From NCBI GenBank assembly GCA_012034595.1, contig JAAUPE010000060.1, positions 1 to 39,076 of the forward strand: 39,076 nucleotides of DNA, read 5' to 3'. Under the pieces are notes generated by a model that was given only the letters and a program-made list of their open reading frames with translations, had not been told where the DNA came from and made no database searches. Positions 15,896 to 24,230 of the stretch are shown here, in pieces (position 1 is the stretch's first letter; every line of letters begins with the position of its first letter). The position numbers and the translations under genes were made by a program. Source of the DNA: Calothrix sp. CSU_2_0. GTDB lineage: Bacteria > Cyanobacteriota > Cyanobacteriia > Cyanobacteriales > Nostocaceae.

Positions 15896-18262
15896 TTATG
15901 AATCTGTATAAGAATTTGCTAAGAAAACTATAGTTACACTACTACATCCTAGTACGAGAAGAGGAGGTATTAAAGGAATCCAATAACCAAATATTACTAA
16001 CAAGCTGAAACAAGTGAGGTATAAGATGATAGATAAAATTACAATTCCCAAGATTAAATAAATAGGTCGTTTGATATAAATAGCCATTAAGCTACCACCA
16101 ATAGACCACAAGCCAACCCAGATAATTTCATGTATTAACGACCAAGTTATTAATATTGGTCTTCCGTCTAAAACTGCACTCAGTAACTGACTAATCATTT
16201 GTGCTTGTAAAAAGACTCCTGGTATTTGTTGTTGGTTCCCTTGATGATTAATGTAAGGTGTAAGTGAGTAATCACGAAAACTTTCGGCTGTGGTTCCAAT
16301 AAGGATGATTTTACTTTTGATTGTATCGGGACTTATTTGACCAGATAACACCTGCTTTAATGTAATGTTTGCTGCTATTGCTTCTGGTGTTGGTGAAGAA
16401 CGGTAGTTTAGTAAAATTTGGTGTGAAAGTGCATCAATTCCTTGATAGCCTCCGGTATGGGATTCGATTGGTTTTAATCTTAGCTTTCCTAATTGCCAGG
16501 TACTGTCAGGGTTAAATTGCAAGTGAATCCCTTTGCTATCCAAATAGCGCAGTGCTAATTGTACATTTAAAGCATAAGGTGGTGTACAAGGGGATGAAGG
16601 TGGGGGAGTTAATGCCAGAAGATGACGACGAACTACATTGTCACCATCTAAAATAATGTCGCTAAAACCGAGATTCTCTTTGGATATTTCTGGGGGTGGT
16701 TTTACTCCTGCTTTCCCTGTTTGGGGGTTGCTAATTTGACATACCCCGACAAAGTTTGGGGTTTGCTGTATTAGTTTCGCTAATTGCGGATATGCCTTTT
16801 GGATTGAGTAATCTCGGTATATATCTAATCCAATAACTTGTGGTTGATATGCAGATATTTTTTCTAATAATTTAGCTAAAGACTCGTCAGATAGGGAACC
16901 ATGACGTTTTTCTTGGGGTTGAGCTTGTACGTCTTCTTCAGTGATATTAATTACTAATATGCGAGAATCTGGTTGCTCTTTGGGGCGCGATCGCAAGAGT
17001 TGGTCAAATGCTAAAATTTCTAATGGTTGCAATAATCCAAAAAACCTGACTCCCATTATCAATCCTGTTGTCAAGAAGCTGGTAAGTAGTATTGCTATTA
17101 GGGTAAATTGTTTATTCCGACTTTTGCTAAGGGTATTCTTGTGTGGGTGAAGTAGATCGGGTATGGTTATAGATGCAGCATTATTTGTATGTAATTCTTG
17201 CCATGAGAAAGGGATTACGGCAGGATTTTGGTAAATGATGGGTAGCCAAGTTGCACAGGGAAATTGATTTTCCAGCCCTTGGAGTCTTTCTCTTGCTTCT
17301 CGTACTGATATGTATAAAGATTTACCACTAGCAAAAGCTGCTAAAAAATACTTTAGAAATTCCTGGGCAATTTTGTCAGGAACAGGTTCACGCATCACCA
17401 CAATTAGGGGTATTTGTAAATCAGCAAATTCTCTTGCTAATCCCAATCCATCACAAGAGTTAAAAATAGCGAGTTGCAAACCTCGTTCTACTGCTTTTTT
17501 CAAAGCGAATTTTAATTGACTAATTGTTAAACTTTCTGTTTGATTAATATAAATTTTCCCAGTTTCATCTTTTTCATGGCTGGAACTATGTCCAGCAAAA
17601 AAGAAAATTTGCCAGTCTTGTTCCCAAATTTCATCTGTTAAGTTTTTACATTCTGGTTCTATTAAAAAATTAATATCTGTGTTTGGTAATTCTCCCAAAA
17701 TTTTACGGTCGGTTTGCGTATCAATGCCATCGCTATGACCAAGAATTGCCAGTATTTTTACTTGAGATTGAGGAATGAAATTACGGTTTATATGTTCGTA
17801 ACTATGAGTGCTAAAAGCTATTTCTGCTTTGGGATAGCGTTCGAGTAAATCCCAAAGATGCCAGGGTAATTTTTGCGATCGCACATCTTTGGTTTGTATC
17901 AGTATGCGAATATTATCTTCGGGAAGTAGTTTTTCTAACAATTTTTCGCGAATGTTACGAAATAATTCAGAAGCTAACCATGAATTAAACCGTAGTTTTA
18001 ATTCTATAGCTGCTTGATGACAATCTTCGATGCTAGGGGTTTTTGTGGTTACTTTAGGTAAACCAATTGGACGACTGGGTAGTTGAAGATTTCGGTAAAT
18101 AGATTGCCAATAGTGATAAGAACGAGGTATTTCTGCATCTGGTGGTAATTCCCCAAGGATTTCTACAACTGGACGAGCATTTTCATCCCCGATTTGGAGT
18201 GTGACGGGAAATCCTTGTTCAAAGCTACCTTCTTCTAATTTAAGAATGACTAATTTATTCAT
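15896..18262 (-). CDS. CHAT-CHASE2 membrane protein (caspase-like domain plus extracytoplasmic sensor)
   Basis: This 788-aa protein joins two domains. Residues ~1-350 are a CHAT domain with the caspase-type dyad: His225 in FFFAGHSSS and Cys270 in AIFNSCDGL. A membrane segment follows (TLIAILLTSFLTTGLIMGV, ~residue 385). Then comes a CHASE2 domain (LAFDQLLRSRP ... ILVINITEEDV ... IGLDIY ... KSKIILIGTTAESFRDYSLTP) and three to four C-terminal helices. CHASE2 is an extracytoplasmic sensing domain, usually placed before a kinase or cyclase; here the output is a putative protease on the N-terminal cytosolic side. It starts 24 nt after the HlyD stop, so it is probably cotranscribed with the secretion genes. 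The dyad being intact suggests proteolytic activity; substrate unknown. Confidence 0.9.
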   Translation of the reverse strand: MNKLVILKLEEGSFEQGFPVTLQIGDENARPVVEILGELPPDAEIPRSYHYWQSIYRNLQLPSRPIGLPKVTTKTPSIEDCHQAAIELKLRFNSWLASELFRNIREKLLEKLLPEDNIRILIQTKDVRSQKLPWHLWDLLERYPKAEIAFSTHSYEHINRNFIPQSQVKILAILGHSDGIDTQTDRKILGELPNTDINFLIEPECKNLTDEIWEQDWQIFFFAGHSSSHEKDETGKIYINQTESLTISQLKFALKKAVERGLQLAIFNSCDGLGLAREFADLQIPLIVVMREPVPDKIAQEFLKYFLAAFASGKSLYISVREARERLQGLENQFPCATWLPIIYQNPAVIPFSWQELHTNNAASITIPDLLHPHKNTLSKSRNKQFTLIAILLTSFLTTGLIMGVRFFGLLQPLEILAFDQLLRSRPKEQPDSRILVINITEEDVQAQPQEKRHGSLSDESLAKLLEKISAYQPQVIGLDIYRDYSIQKAYPQLAKLIQQTPNFVGVCQISNPQTGKAGVKPPPEISKENLGFSDIILDGDNVVRRHLLALTPPPSSPCTPPYALNVQLALRYLDSKGIHLQFNPDSTWQLGKLRLKPIESHTGGYQGIDALSHQILLNYRSSPTPEAIAANITLKQVLSGQISPDTIKSKIILIGTTAESFRDYSLTPYINHQGNQQQIPGVFLQAQMISQLLSAVLDGRPILITWSLIHEIIWVGLWSIGGSLMAIYIKRPIYLILGIVILSIILYLTCFSLLVIFGYWIPLIPPLLVLGCSSVTIVFLANSYTDS

Positions 18263-18286
18263 TTTATTTACGAAGTCTATAAACCC

Positions 18287-19786
18287 CTAACGAACAAATT
18301 TTAAACTTTCTGTTTTCTTAATAATAAAATCTGTGAAAATACTCATTATCGTTCGTTTTCGTAATTTGATATTAGCATTAATCGACATCCCTGACTGTAA
18401 AGAAACTTGACGATTACTAATTACTAAAGCTTGTCCATCCAAGCGAACTTTAGCAGGAAAACGCCAATAAGGATATACTTGGTCTGGTGGTAATGCGTCG
18501 GAACCAATGGAAATTAATTCACCTTTAACATCACCATATTCTTGAAAGGGGAAAGAATCGATTCTCACATCTACTTTTTGTCCTTCTCTAACAAAACCAA
18601 TATCTCGGTTCGTAATATATACTTTGGCAACTAAATTATCTGTTGGTACAATTTTTAAAATCGGTTCGCTGGCATTTGTCACAAAGCCAGGGGATTTAGC
18701 TTTAAGATCGAAAATTTTACCTTCAACTGGTGCAGTAATTTTTTGATATTTCAAAGTTTCTCTAGCTTGAATTTGCTTGCTATCAATTTCACTAATTTGA
18801 CTGTTAAGTTCATAAATTCGCTTTTGATTTTCTAAAATCACTTTTGATAGTTGAGTATCAATTTCTGCAATACTTTTTTCATTAGTTGTAATTCGTGAAA
18901 ATAAATCTTCCTGGGAAACTGCTGCGGTATTTCGCAATTTTTCAGTTGATTGATTCATCTCCAATTGTAATTTTTGTTTTTCCTGGTTCAGACGACTCAC
19001 TTCAGCTAGTTTTGTACTTACATCCTGTTGCTGTTTCAAATATTGGATTTGAGAAATTGCTCCTGTTTGAGCTAAAGGTTTAAACCGATTGAGAATACCT
19101 TGATTAATAGTTAAAAGTTCGTTAGCGCTAACTAATTGGGAATCGATTTGTAATAATTCTTGTTTTACCTTGCCTGTTGCTAACTTTGCATCTTCCATAC
19201 GGGAAGATAAGTCAATTTGGCGATTTTGTAAACGTAATTTTTGTTCGCTTGTCAAATTATTAGAACTGCTACCATTAAGTTGGGTACGATAAAGTTGATT
19301 TTCGCTAATGTAGGTAGCTCTACTTCGCATTAAAAAAGCTAATTCTGGCTTTATTTTTAATAAATTAGTCTTTTGAATAATCACTTCTGGAGATGTATTA
19401 GATTGCACGCGATCGCGATAAAATTCTGTTTCTTGTTGTAATGCATTCTTTTGTTGTAAAAGCCCCGCACGAGTCTGTTTAAGAGCTTCTAGTTGTGCTT
19501 GCGAAGTTGTTTCTTCAAGGCTAATTAATATTTCACCTTTTTTAACTATTTTACCTTCTTTAACATGAATTTTTCTAACGACACCAGCAATCGGTGGTTG
19601 AACTTCTTGAACAGTACTTTTCGGTTCTAATTTACCTGTAGTTGGAATTGATTCTTCAATTTGAAAAACAGATGCCCATATAATAGTAAAAGCTGTAATA
19701 CTAAATATACCCCAAGCAATTAGACGTGACCAAGTAGGGGATTGTTGTAATAATATGGGTTGGTCAAATCGAGTTTCGATAGCCAT
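18287..19786 (-). CDS. hlyD: HlyD-family periplasmic adaptor (membrane fusion protein)
   Basis: This 499-aa protein links the ABC exporter to an outer-membrane channel in type I secretion. It has one N-terminal membrane helix (LIAWGIFSITAFTIIWASVF). The first lipoyl half is GKLEPKSTVQEVQPPIAGVVRKIHVKEGKIVKKG. A long coiled coil (~residues 90-340, rich in Gln/Leu/Lys) follows, then the second lipoyl half (ITAPVEGKIFDLKAKSPGFV) and a beta-barrel domain (VAKVYITNRDIGFVREGQKVDVRIDSFPFQEYG). It lies downstream of the ABC gene, separated by a 240-bp tandem-repeat array, and 24 nt before the CHAT-CHASE2 gene. It has no ribosome-binding site I can recognise. Confidence 0.92.
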   Translation of the reverse strand: MAIETRFDQPILLQQSPTWSRLIAWGIFSITAFTIIWASVFQIEESIPTTGKLEPKSTVQEVQPPIAGVVRKIHVKEGKIVKKGEILISLEETTSQAQLEALKQTRAGLLQQKNALQQETEFYRDRVQSNTSPEVIIQKTNLLKIKPELAFLMRSRATYISENQLYRTQLNGSSSNNLTSEQKLRLQNRQIDLSSRMEDAKLATGKVKQELLQIDSQLVSANELLTINQGILNRFKPLAQTGAISQIQYLKQQQDVSTKLAEVSRLNQEKQKLQLEMNQSTEKLRNTAAVSQEDLFSRITTNEKSIAEIDTQLSKVILENQKRIYELNSQISEIDSKQIQARETLKYQKITAPVEGKIFDLKAKSPGFVTNASEPILKIVPTDNLVAKVYITNRDIGFVREGQKVDVRIDSFPFQEYGDVKGELISIGSDALPPDQVYPYWRFPAKVRLDGQALVISNRQVSLQSGMSINANIKLRKRTIMSIFTDFIIKKTESLKFVR

Positions 19787-19789
19787 AAT

Positions 19790-20030
19790 TAAAAGTTATA
19801 AAGTTGGGAGTTGGAAGTTATAAATTAGGAGTTAGGAGTTAGGAGTTGGGAGTTATAAATTAGGAGTTAGGAGTTAGGAGTTAGGAATTAGGAGTTATAA
19901 GTTAAGAATTAGGAGTTATAAATTAGGAGTTAGGAGTTAGGAATTATAAGTTAAGAATTAGGAGTGGGAAGTTATATATAATTCATAACTAACAACTAAC
20001 AACCAACAACTAACAACCAACAACTAATAA
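19790..20030. repeat. Heptameric STRR array between exporter genes
   Basis: Most of the gap between the ABC exporter and hlyD consists of AGTTAGG/AATTAGG/AGTTATA-type heptamers (about 19790-19978), followed by AACTAAC/AACCAAC units (about 19988-20025). The two blocks are largely reverse-complementary (GTTATAAGTTAAGAATTAGG against CTAATAACTTATAAC), so the transcript can fold into a long imperfect hairpin. This could lower hlyD expression relative to the ABC gene. Confidence 0.8.
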
Positions 20031-20031
20031 C

Positions 20032-23022
20032 TTATAACTGTGAATCTTGTTGTTTATACAAACAATAGTAATAACCTTGACGAGACATTAAATCATCGTG
20101 CGTACCTTGTTCGACAATAGCACCAGCATCCATCATCAAAATCATGTCTGCATTGCGAATCGTAGTTAGACGATGGGTAATGAAAAATACCGTTTTTCCT
20201 CGAAAAGCTTCAGCCAAATTGCGACAAACCTGTGATTCCGCATTATAATCTAATGCACTTGTCGCCTCATCCAAGATTAATATTTGTGGATTTTGCAGTA
20301 CGGTTCGTGCGATCGCAACTCGTTGTTTTTGTCCCCCAGATAAGCTTGAACCCCTTTCCCCAACTTGGGTATTGTAACCATTGGGTAGGTTCATAATAAA
20401 ATCGTGGGCAAATGCAACTTTAGCTGCGGCAATAATTTCATCGTCACTAGCATCGGGATAAGCAAGGGCAATGTTATCGCGAATAGTACCCTCGAATAAC
20501 AGTGTATCTTGGAGAACCACACCAATTTGCCGACGTAGAGAATACAATTCAACTTTGCTGATATCGTAACCATCTATGGAGATTTTTCCAGCTTGGGGTT
20601 CGTAAAGTCGAGGTAGTAATTTCAATAAGGTACTTTTACCCGAACCACTTTGCCCAACTATTCCGACGAAGGAACCTGAGGGAATATCTAAGTTAATATT
20701 GCATAGTTGCAAACTACCACCTTGTTTAAAGCTGAAGGAAAGGTTATCGTAATGAACATTACCAATAATTGCTGGCATTAAAATATTTTGAGCATCGCTT
20801 TCTGTTTCCTGGGGTGTATCTAAAATATCGCTAAGTCGTTGCAAAGATAATGCTGTTTCTTGGAAGTTTTGCCAAAGTTGTACTAAACGTAGTAAAGGAC
20901 TAGTAACATAACCTCCTAAAATACGAAAAGCAATCAATTGTCCTAAAGTTAATTGTTGATTGAGTACTAAAAAAGCACCAACCCACAAAACTAATAAATT
21001 AGAAAATTTATTTAGGAAACTACTAATAGAACTTGCCGTAGTTTGTGTCGAGATAGTTTGAAATCCAGCACTAATATAACGGGCATATTTATCTTGCCAT
21101 TTCCAGCGCGATCGCATTTCCAAATTTTGCGCTTTGATTGTTTGCATTCCTCCCATAATTTCTACAAGGTAGGAGTGGGTTTCGCTATTACGTTCGGCTT
21201 TATCTTGTAGTTGTCGGCGAATAATTGGCGATACCATTAAGTTAAGTAGGGCAAATAGTGGTATGGTCGCTAAAGCAACTCCTGTTAATACGGGACTATA
21301 AATCAACATCACCAAGATATAAATTATGGAAAATACTGCATCCATGACTACAGTTAATGCTGTACCTGTTAAAAAGGAGCGAATATTTTCTAATTCATTG
21401 ACTCTGGTTGCTAATTCTCCAACTGGACGACGTTCAAAATAAGATAAAGGTAATCTTAGTAAGTGATTAATAACTTCTGCACCTAAAGATAAGTCAATTC
21501 GATTGGTAGTATCGACAAATAATTGAGTCCGAATCGCGGTTAATACAGCTTCCACAACAGCTACAACCAGCAAAAATATTCCAAATACTTCTAAACTATC
21601 TGGACTATTTCCCACAATCACCTTATCAATAATTACCTGGGTTGCGAGAGGATTAACCAAACCAAATATCTGTACCACCATCGAAGCAATTAAAACTTCA
21701 ATTAATACCTTACGGTAACGTCGTAATGCAGGTACAAACCATCGTAAACTAAAGCGAGATTGTGGAGTGTTTTTAGTCGGTTGTAATAACAAAACATCTC
21801 CATCGCTTCCCCAAGTTTCAATAAAATCTCGGACTTTACGACGTACTACCCCCATCTCTGGAACAGCAAGAACTAATTCATTAGCATTGCTTTTATAAAC
21901 GATTGCAAAACTCTCTTGATAGGCAATCATTACCGGAGGTTGCAACTTACCTAATGCAGTTGCTGGAACCTTGACCATCTGCGTTGTTAACCCCATTAAC
22001 TCTGCGATCGCACCACAAAATTGTAGCGATAAATTACCTGTTTGCTTTGCTATAATTCGTCGCAACATATCCCGACGAAAGGGGATATTAAAATACTGAC
22101 TCAACATTTGAAAACAAGCTAAAGCACCATCTTCCCTTCCTCTTCCTCTAATATATGGATAATTTTTTTGATTCTTTTCATTTCTCGTAGATAGCTGCTT
22201 TTGCACTTCTGAAGTATCAAGTTCAGGTGCATAAGGAATATTCGCTAAATTATCTCCCAAATCTACAGGTGGTAATTGTACTCTTGATACAGAAAATGTA
22301 GAAATACTATTTATGATTGCATCTCTATCTACACCCAATAAACGTAAATATCCCCTGGTCACAATTTTGGATTTCCCATCCATACATTCCCAACGACTGC
22401 CAATCGGAAATTCAGCTTGTGAACTACTACTTACTAACCATAAATATTCAATATCTAACTGTTGTACAGAAAATTGTTGTCCTGCTTGTATTTGTACGGC
22501 ATTATTTTTAATAATACTTTTTGTCAGTTGTCCTAAATCAGTTTCTCCATCTGCTTGTCTGCTTAATTCCTCTCCTAACAAATCATATACTTCAATTAAT
22601 GCTGCATAATTATTTAGTGCATCAAAAAAAACTGAATTTTGCTCAATTAAATTTAAAAAATATTTGCGATCGATATTCAAACAAACAACTTCAGTCGAAG
22701 CGATGACAGTTTCGCAGGGAACATCACGCAAATTACTAACCCAACCAAATACTTCCCCCATAGTTAATAACTTTAAAGTTACAGCTTTATCATTGCGGGG
22801 ATCGTAACCTAAAAGACGTGCTTGACCTTCATAAACAATACTAATATGTTGCGGCATTACTTCCCGCGTTAATATTACTTGTCCAATCCGGTAACGTAAA
22901 AATTCTGTATTTTTAGCTAATTTTATTAATACATCTTGTGACAGACAATTAAAGGGAAAAATTCCAGCAAAAAACTCTTTGATATTATCAATTTGCGTAG
23001 ATGTTGTGATACCAGAAGTCAT
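20032..23022 (-). CDS. Type I secretion ABC exporter: cNMP domain, inactive C39-like domain, TMD, ATPase
   Basis: This 996-aa inner-membrane exporter has four parts. Residues ~15-140 are a cyclic-nucleotide-binding-like domain (FPFNCLSQDVLIKLAKNTEFLRYRIGQVI). Residues ~290-410 are a C39-like domain. Residues ~430-720 hold the transmembrane domain (YFERRPVGELATRVNE). Residues ~745-990 are the ATPase (GQSGSGKST, LSGGQKQRVAIAR, ILILDEATSALD, His switch ITHRL). In the C39-like part the catalytic Cys of DCGAAC is Gly (EDGALACF), the His of HFVVL is Ser (SFAIVY) and the Asp of DPxxG is Val (VPEMG). It therefore should not cleave double-glycine leaders. HlyB has the same loss and exports RTX proteins by a C-terminal signal, and two RTX genes lie in this cluster. 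Confidence 0.92.
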   Translation of the reverse strand: MTSGITTSTQIDNIKEFFAGIFPFNCLSQDVLIKLAKNTEFLRYRIGQVILTREVMPQHISIVYEGQARLLGYDPRNDKAVTLKLLTMGEVFGWVSNLRDVPCETVIASTEVVCLNIDRKYFLNLIEQNSVFFDALNNYAALIEVYDLLGEELSRQADGETDLGQLTKSIIKNNAVQIQAGQQFSVQQLDIEYLWLVSSSSQAEFPIGSRWECMDGKSKIVTRGYLRLLGVDRDAIINSISTFSVSRVQLPPVDLGDNLANIPYAPELDTSEVQKQLSTRNEKNQKNYPYIRGRGREDGALACFQMLSQYFNIPFRRDMLRRIIAKQTGNLSLQFCGAIAELMGLTTQMVKVPATALGKLQPPVMIAYQESFAIVYKSNANELVLAVPEMGVVRRKVRDFIETWGSDGDVLLLQPTKNTPQSRFSLRWFVPALRRYRKVLIEVLIASMVVQIFGLVNPLATQVIIDKVIVGNSPDSLEVFGIFLLVVAVVEAVLTAIRTQLFVDTTNRIDLSLGAEVINHLLRLPLSYFERRPVGELATRVNELENIRSFLTGTALTVVMDAVFSIIYILVMLIYSPVLTGVALATIPLFALLNLMVSPIIRRQLQDKAERNSETHSYLVEIMGGMQTIKAQNLEMRSRWKWQDKYARYISAGFQTISTQTTASSISSFLNKFSNLLVLWVGAFLVLNQQLTLGQLIAFRILGGYVTSPLLRLVQLWQNFQETALSLQRLSDILDTPQETESDAQNILMPAIIGNVHYDNLSFSFKQGGSLQLCNINLDIPSGSFVGIVGQSGSGKSTLLKLLPRLYEPQAGKISIDGYDISKVELYSLRRQIGVVLQDTLLFEGTIRDNIALAYPDASDDEIIAAAKVAFAHDFIMNLPNGYNTQVGERGSSLSGGQKQRVAIARTVLQNPQILILDEATSALDYNAESQVCRNLAEAFRGKTVFFITHRLTTIRNADMILMMDAGAIVEQGTHDDLMSRQGYYYCLYKQQDSQL

Positions 23023-23291
23023 CGCTATTGTCCTTTTTAATGCTTGTACCGCTAAATACGTGCGGTATTATAAATTATGCAGTCATGAAAAACAAATTAT
23101 TTGTAAATTCAAAGGAAACCAAAGAAAAATATGAATTATCCGCATTTATATCTGCGGTTAGTTAAATCGATAAATAATTTTATTTACTTTCTTAATTGTG
23201 TAATATGCAAAACAACACAATTTTCGCTAGTAAAACCATAAAATGAGCAATATTTGAAGACTACGATCGCAATCCGATTATTCAATAGAGA

Positions 23292-24041
23292 TTAAGCAGC
23301 CGCTTGAACTAAATTATAATTGCGATCGCAGACAAGTTTCACTTGCTCATCAAGCCAATGCTCGAATAATTCATCTAATAATTTCCGTCGCATCACATCA
23401 TCAAGTCGAGCTGGCAAAAGCTTGTCTAAGCGAATAATAATAAAATATCCTTCAATATAATTAGGTGCCCAAAGTTGACCTGGTTTGCTAACAGCCAAAA
23501 CCTTTGCTAAATTTGGATGCATTTGTGTAAAATAAGTAGGACCTAATACACCACCTGTATGGGATTCAATCCCTTGAGAATATTCACGAGCTAATTCAGC
23601 AAAAGACTGTTCCCCTGCTTGAATACGAAAATATATTTCCGAAGCTAATCCCTTATCCTTTACCCGAATTAAAGAATAAATTACTTGGTCGTAACTAACC
23701 TTTCTTTTCAAAAAATACGAATTAATCTTATTACTAAAATTAGCCTTTTTAAACTTATATATCTTGAGATTACGAACTGCTAACTCTTCCATTCCCTGCA
23801 AAGTCATACCATGATTTCTTAACCAAACTTGCTTTGCTTCATTAGACGTAATTTGGTAATACTTCTCAAACTCTTTGATTGCGATCGCACGTTCAGAATC
23901 AACATAAGGAATATCCGCGATCGCTTTATCGGTAATAATACCACGCCAAACTTGCGACATCATCTGATAACGACTCAACAGTGCTGGTATCTCATCCGCA
24001 TAAATAGCTTGTTCTCCAACTTGTAAAATTGGTTCATTCAT
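23292..24041 (-). CDS. Parvulin-type peptidylprolyl isomerase
   Basis: This 249-aa protein has a central parvulin (rotamase) domain at about residues 115-215: SLIRVKDKGLASEIYFRIQAGEQSFAELAREYSQGIESHTGGVLGPTYFTQMHPNLAKVL and GYFIIIRLDKLLPARLDD. The N-terminal ~100 residues are helical, as in SurA/PrsA-like chaperones. No signal peptide is visible, so it probably acts in the cytosol, perhaps keeping an export substrate unfolded before secretion. PPIases of this kind recur beside cNMP/C39 ABC exporters in cyanobacteria (recollection). It lies 270 bp before the exporter on the same strand. Confidence 0.88.
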   Translation of the reverse strand: MNEPILQVGEQAIYADEIPALLSRYQMMSQVWRGIITDKAIADIPYVDSERAIAIKEFEKYYQITSNEAKQVWLRNHGMTLQGMEELAVRNLKIYKFKKANFSNKINSYFLKRKVSYDQVIYSLIRVKDKGLASEIYFRIQAGEQSFAELAREYSQGIESHTGGVLGPTYFTQMHPNLAKVLAVSKPGQLWAPNYIEGYFIIIRLDKLLPARLDDVMRRKLLDELFEHWLDEQVKLVCDRNYNLVQAAA

Positions 24042-24230
24042 AATTTTCTCCCCGGTACAATCCCTTGCACTGCTTTATACGATAACTTTGGGAAAATATG
24101 CAGCAGTTGTAATATCACAATACCCAATAAAAAAAACAACAAGTATTTATCACTAAATAATCATCACTAATTACAAGTTAAATTACGCAAAGTTTTACAT
24201 TTTTTAATAGAAAATTCTTAAACAAGACAC

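Noticed and set aside
20032-23022. Bacteriocin/lanthipeptide exporter with active C39 peptidase
   Set aside because: Catalytic Cys, His and Asp are all substituted and no double-glycine leader peptide genes are seen nearby.
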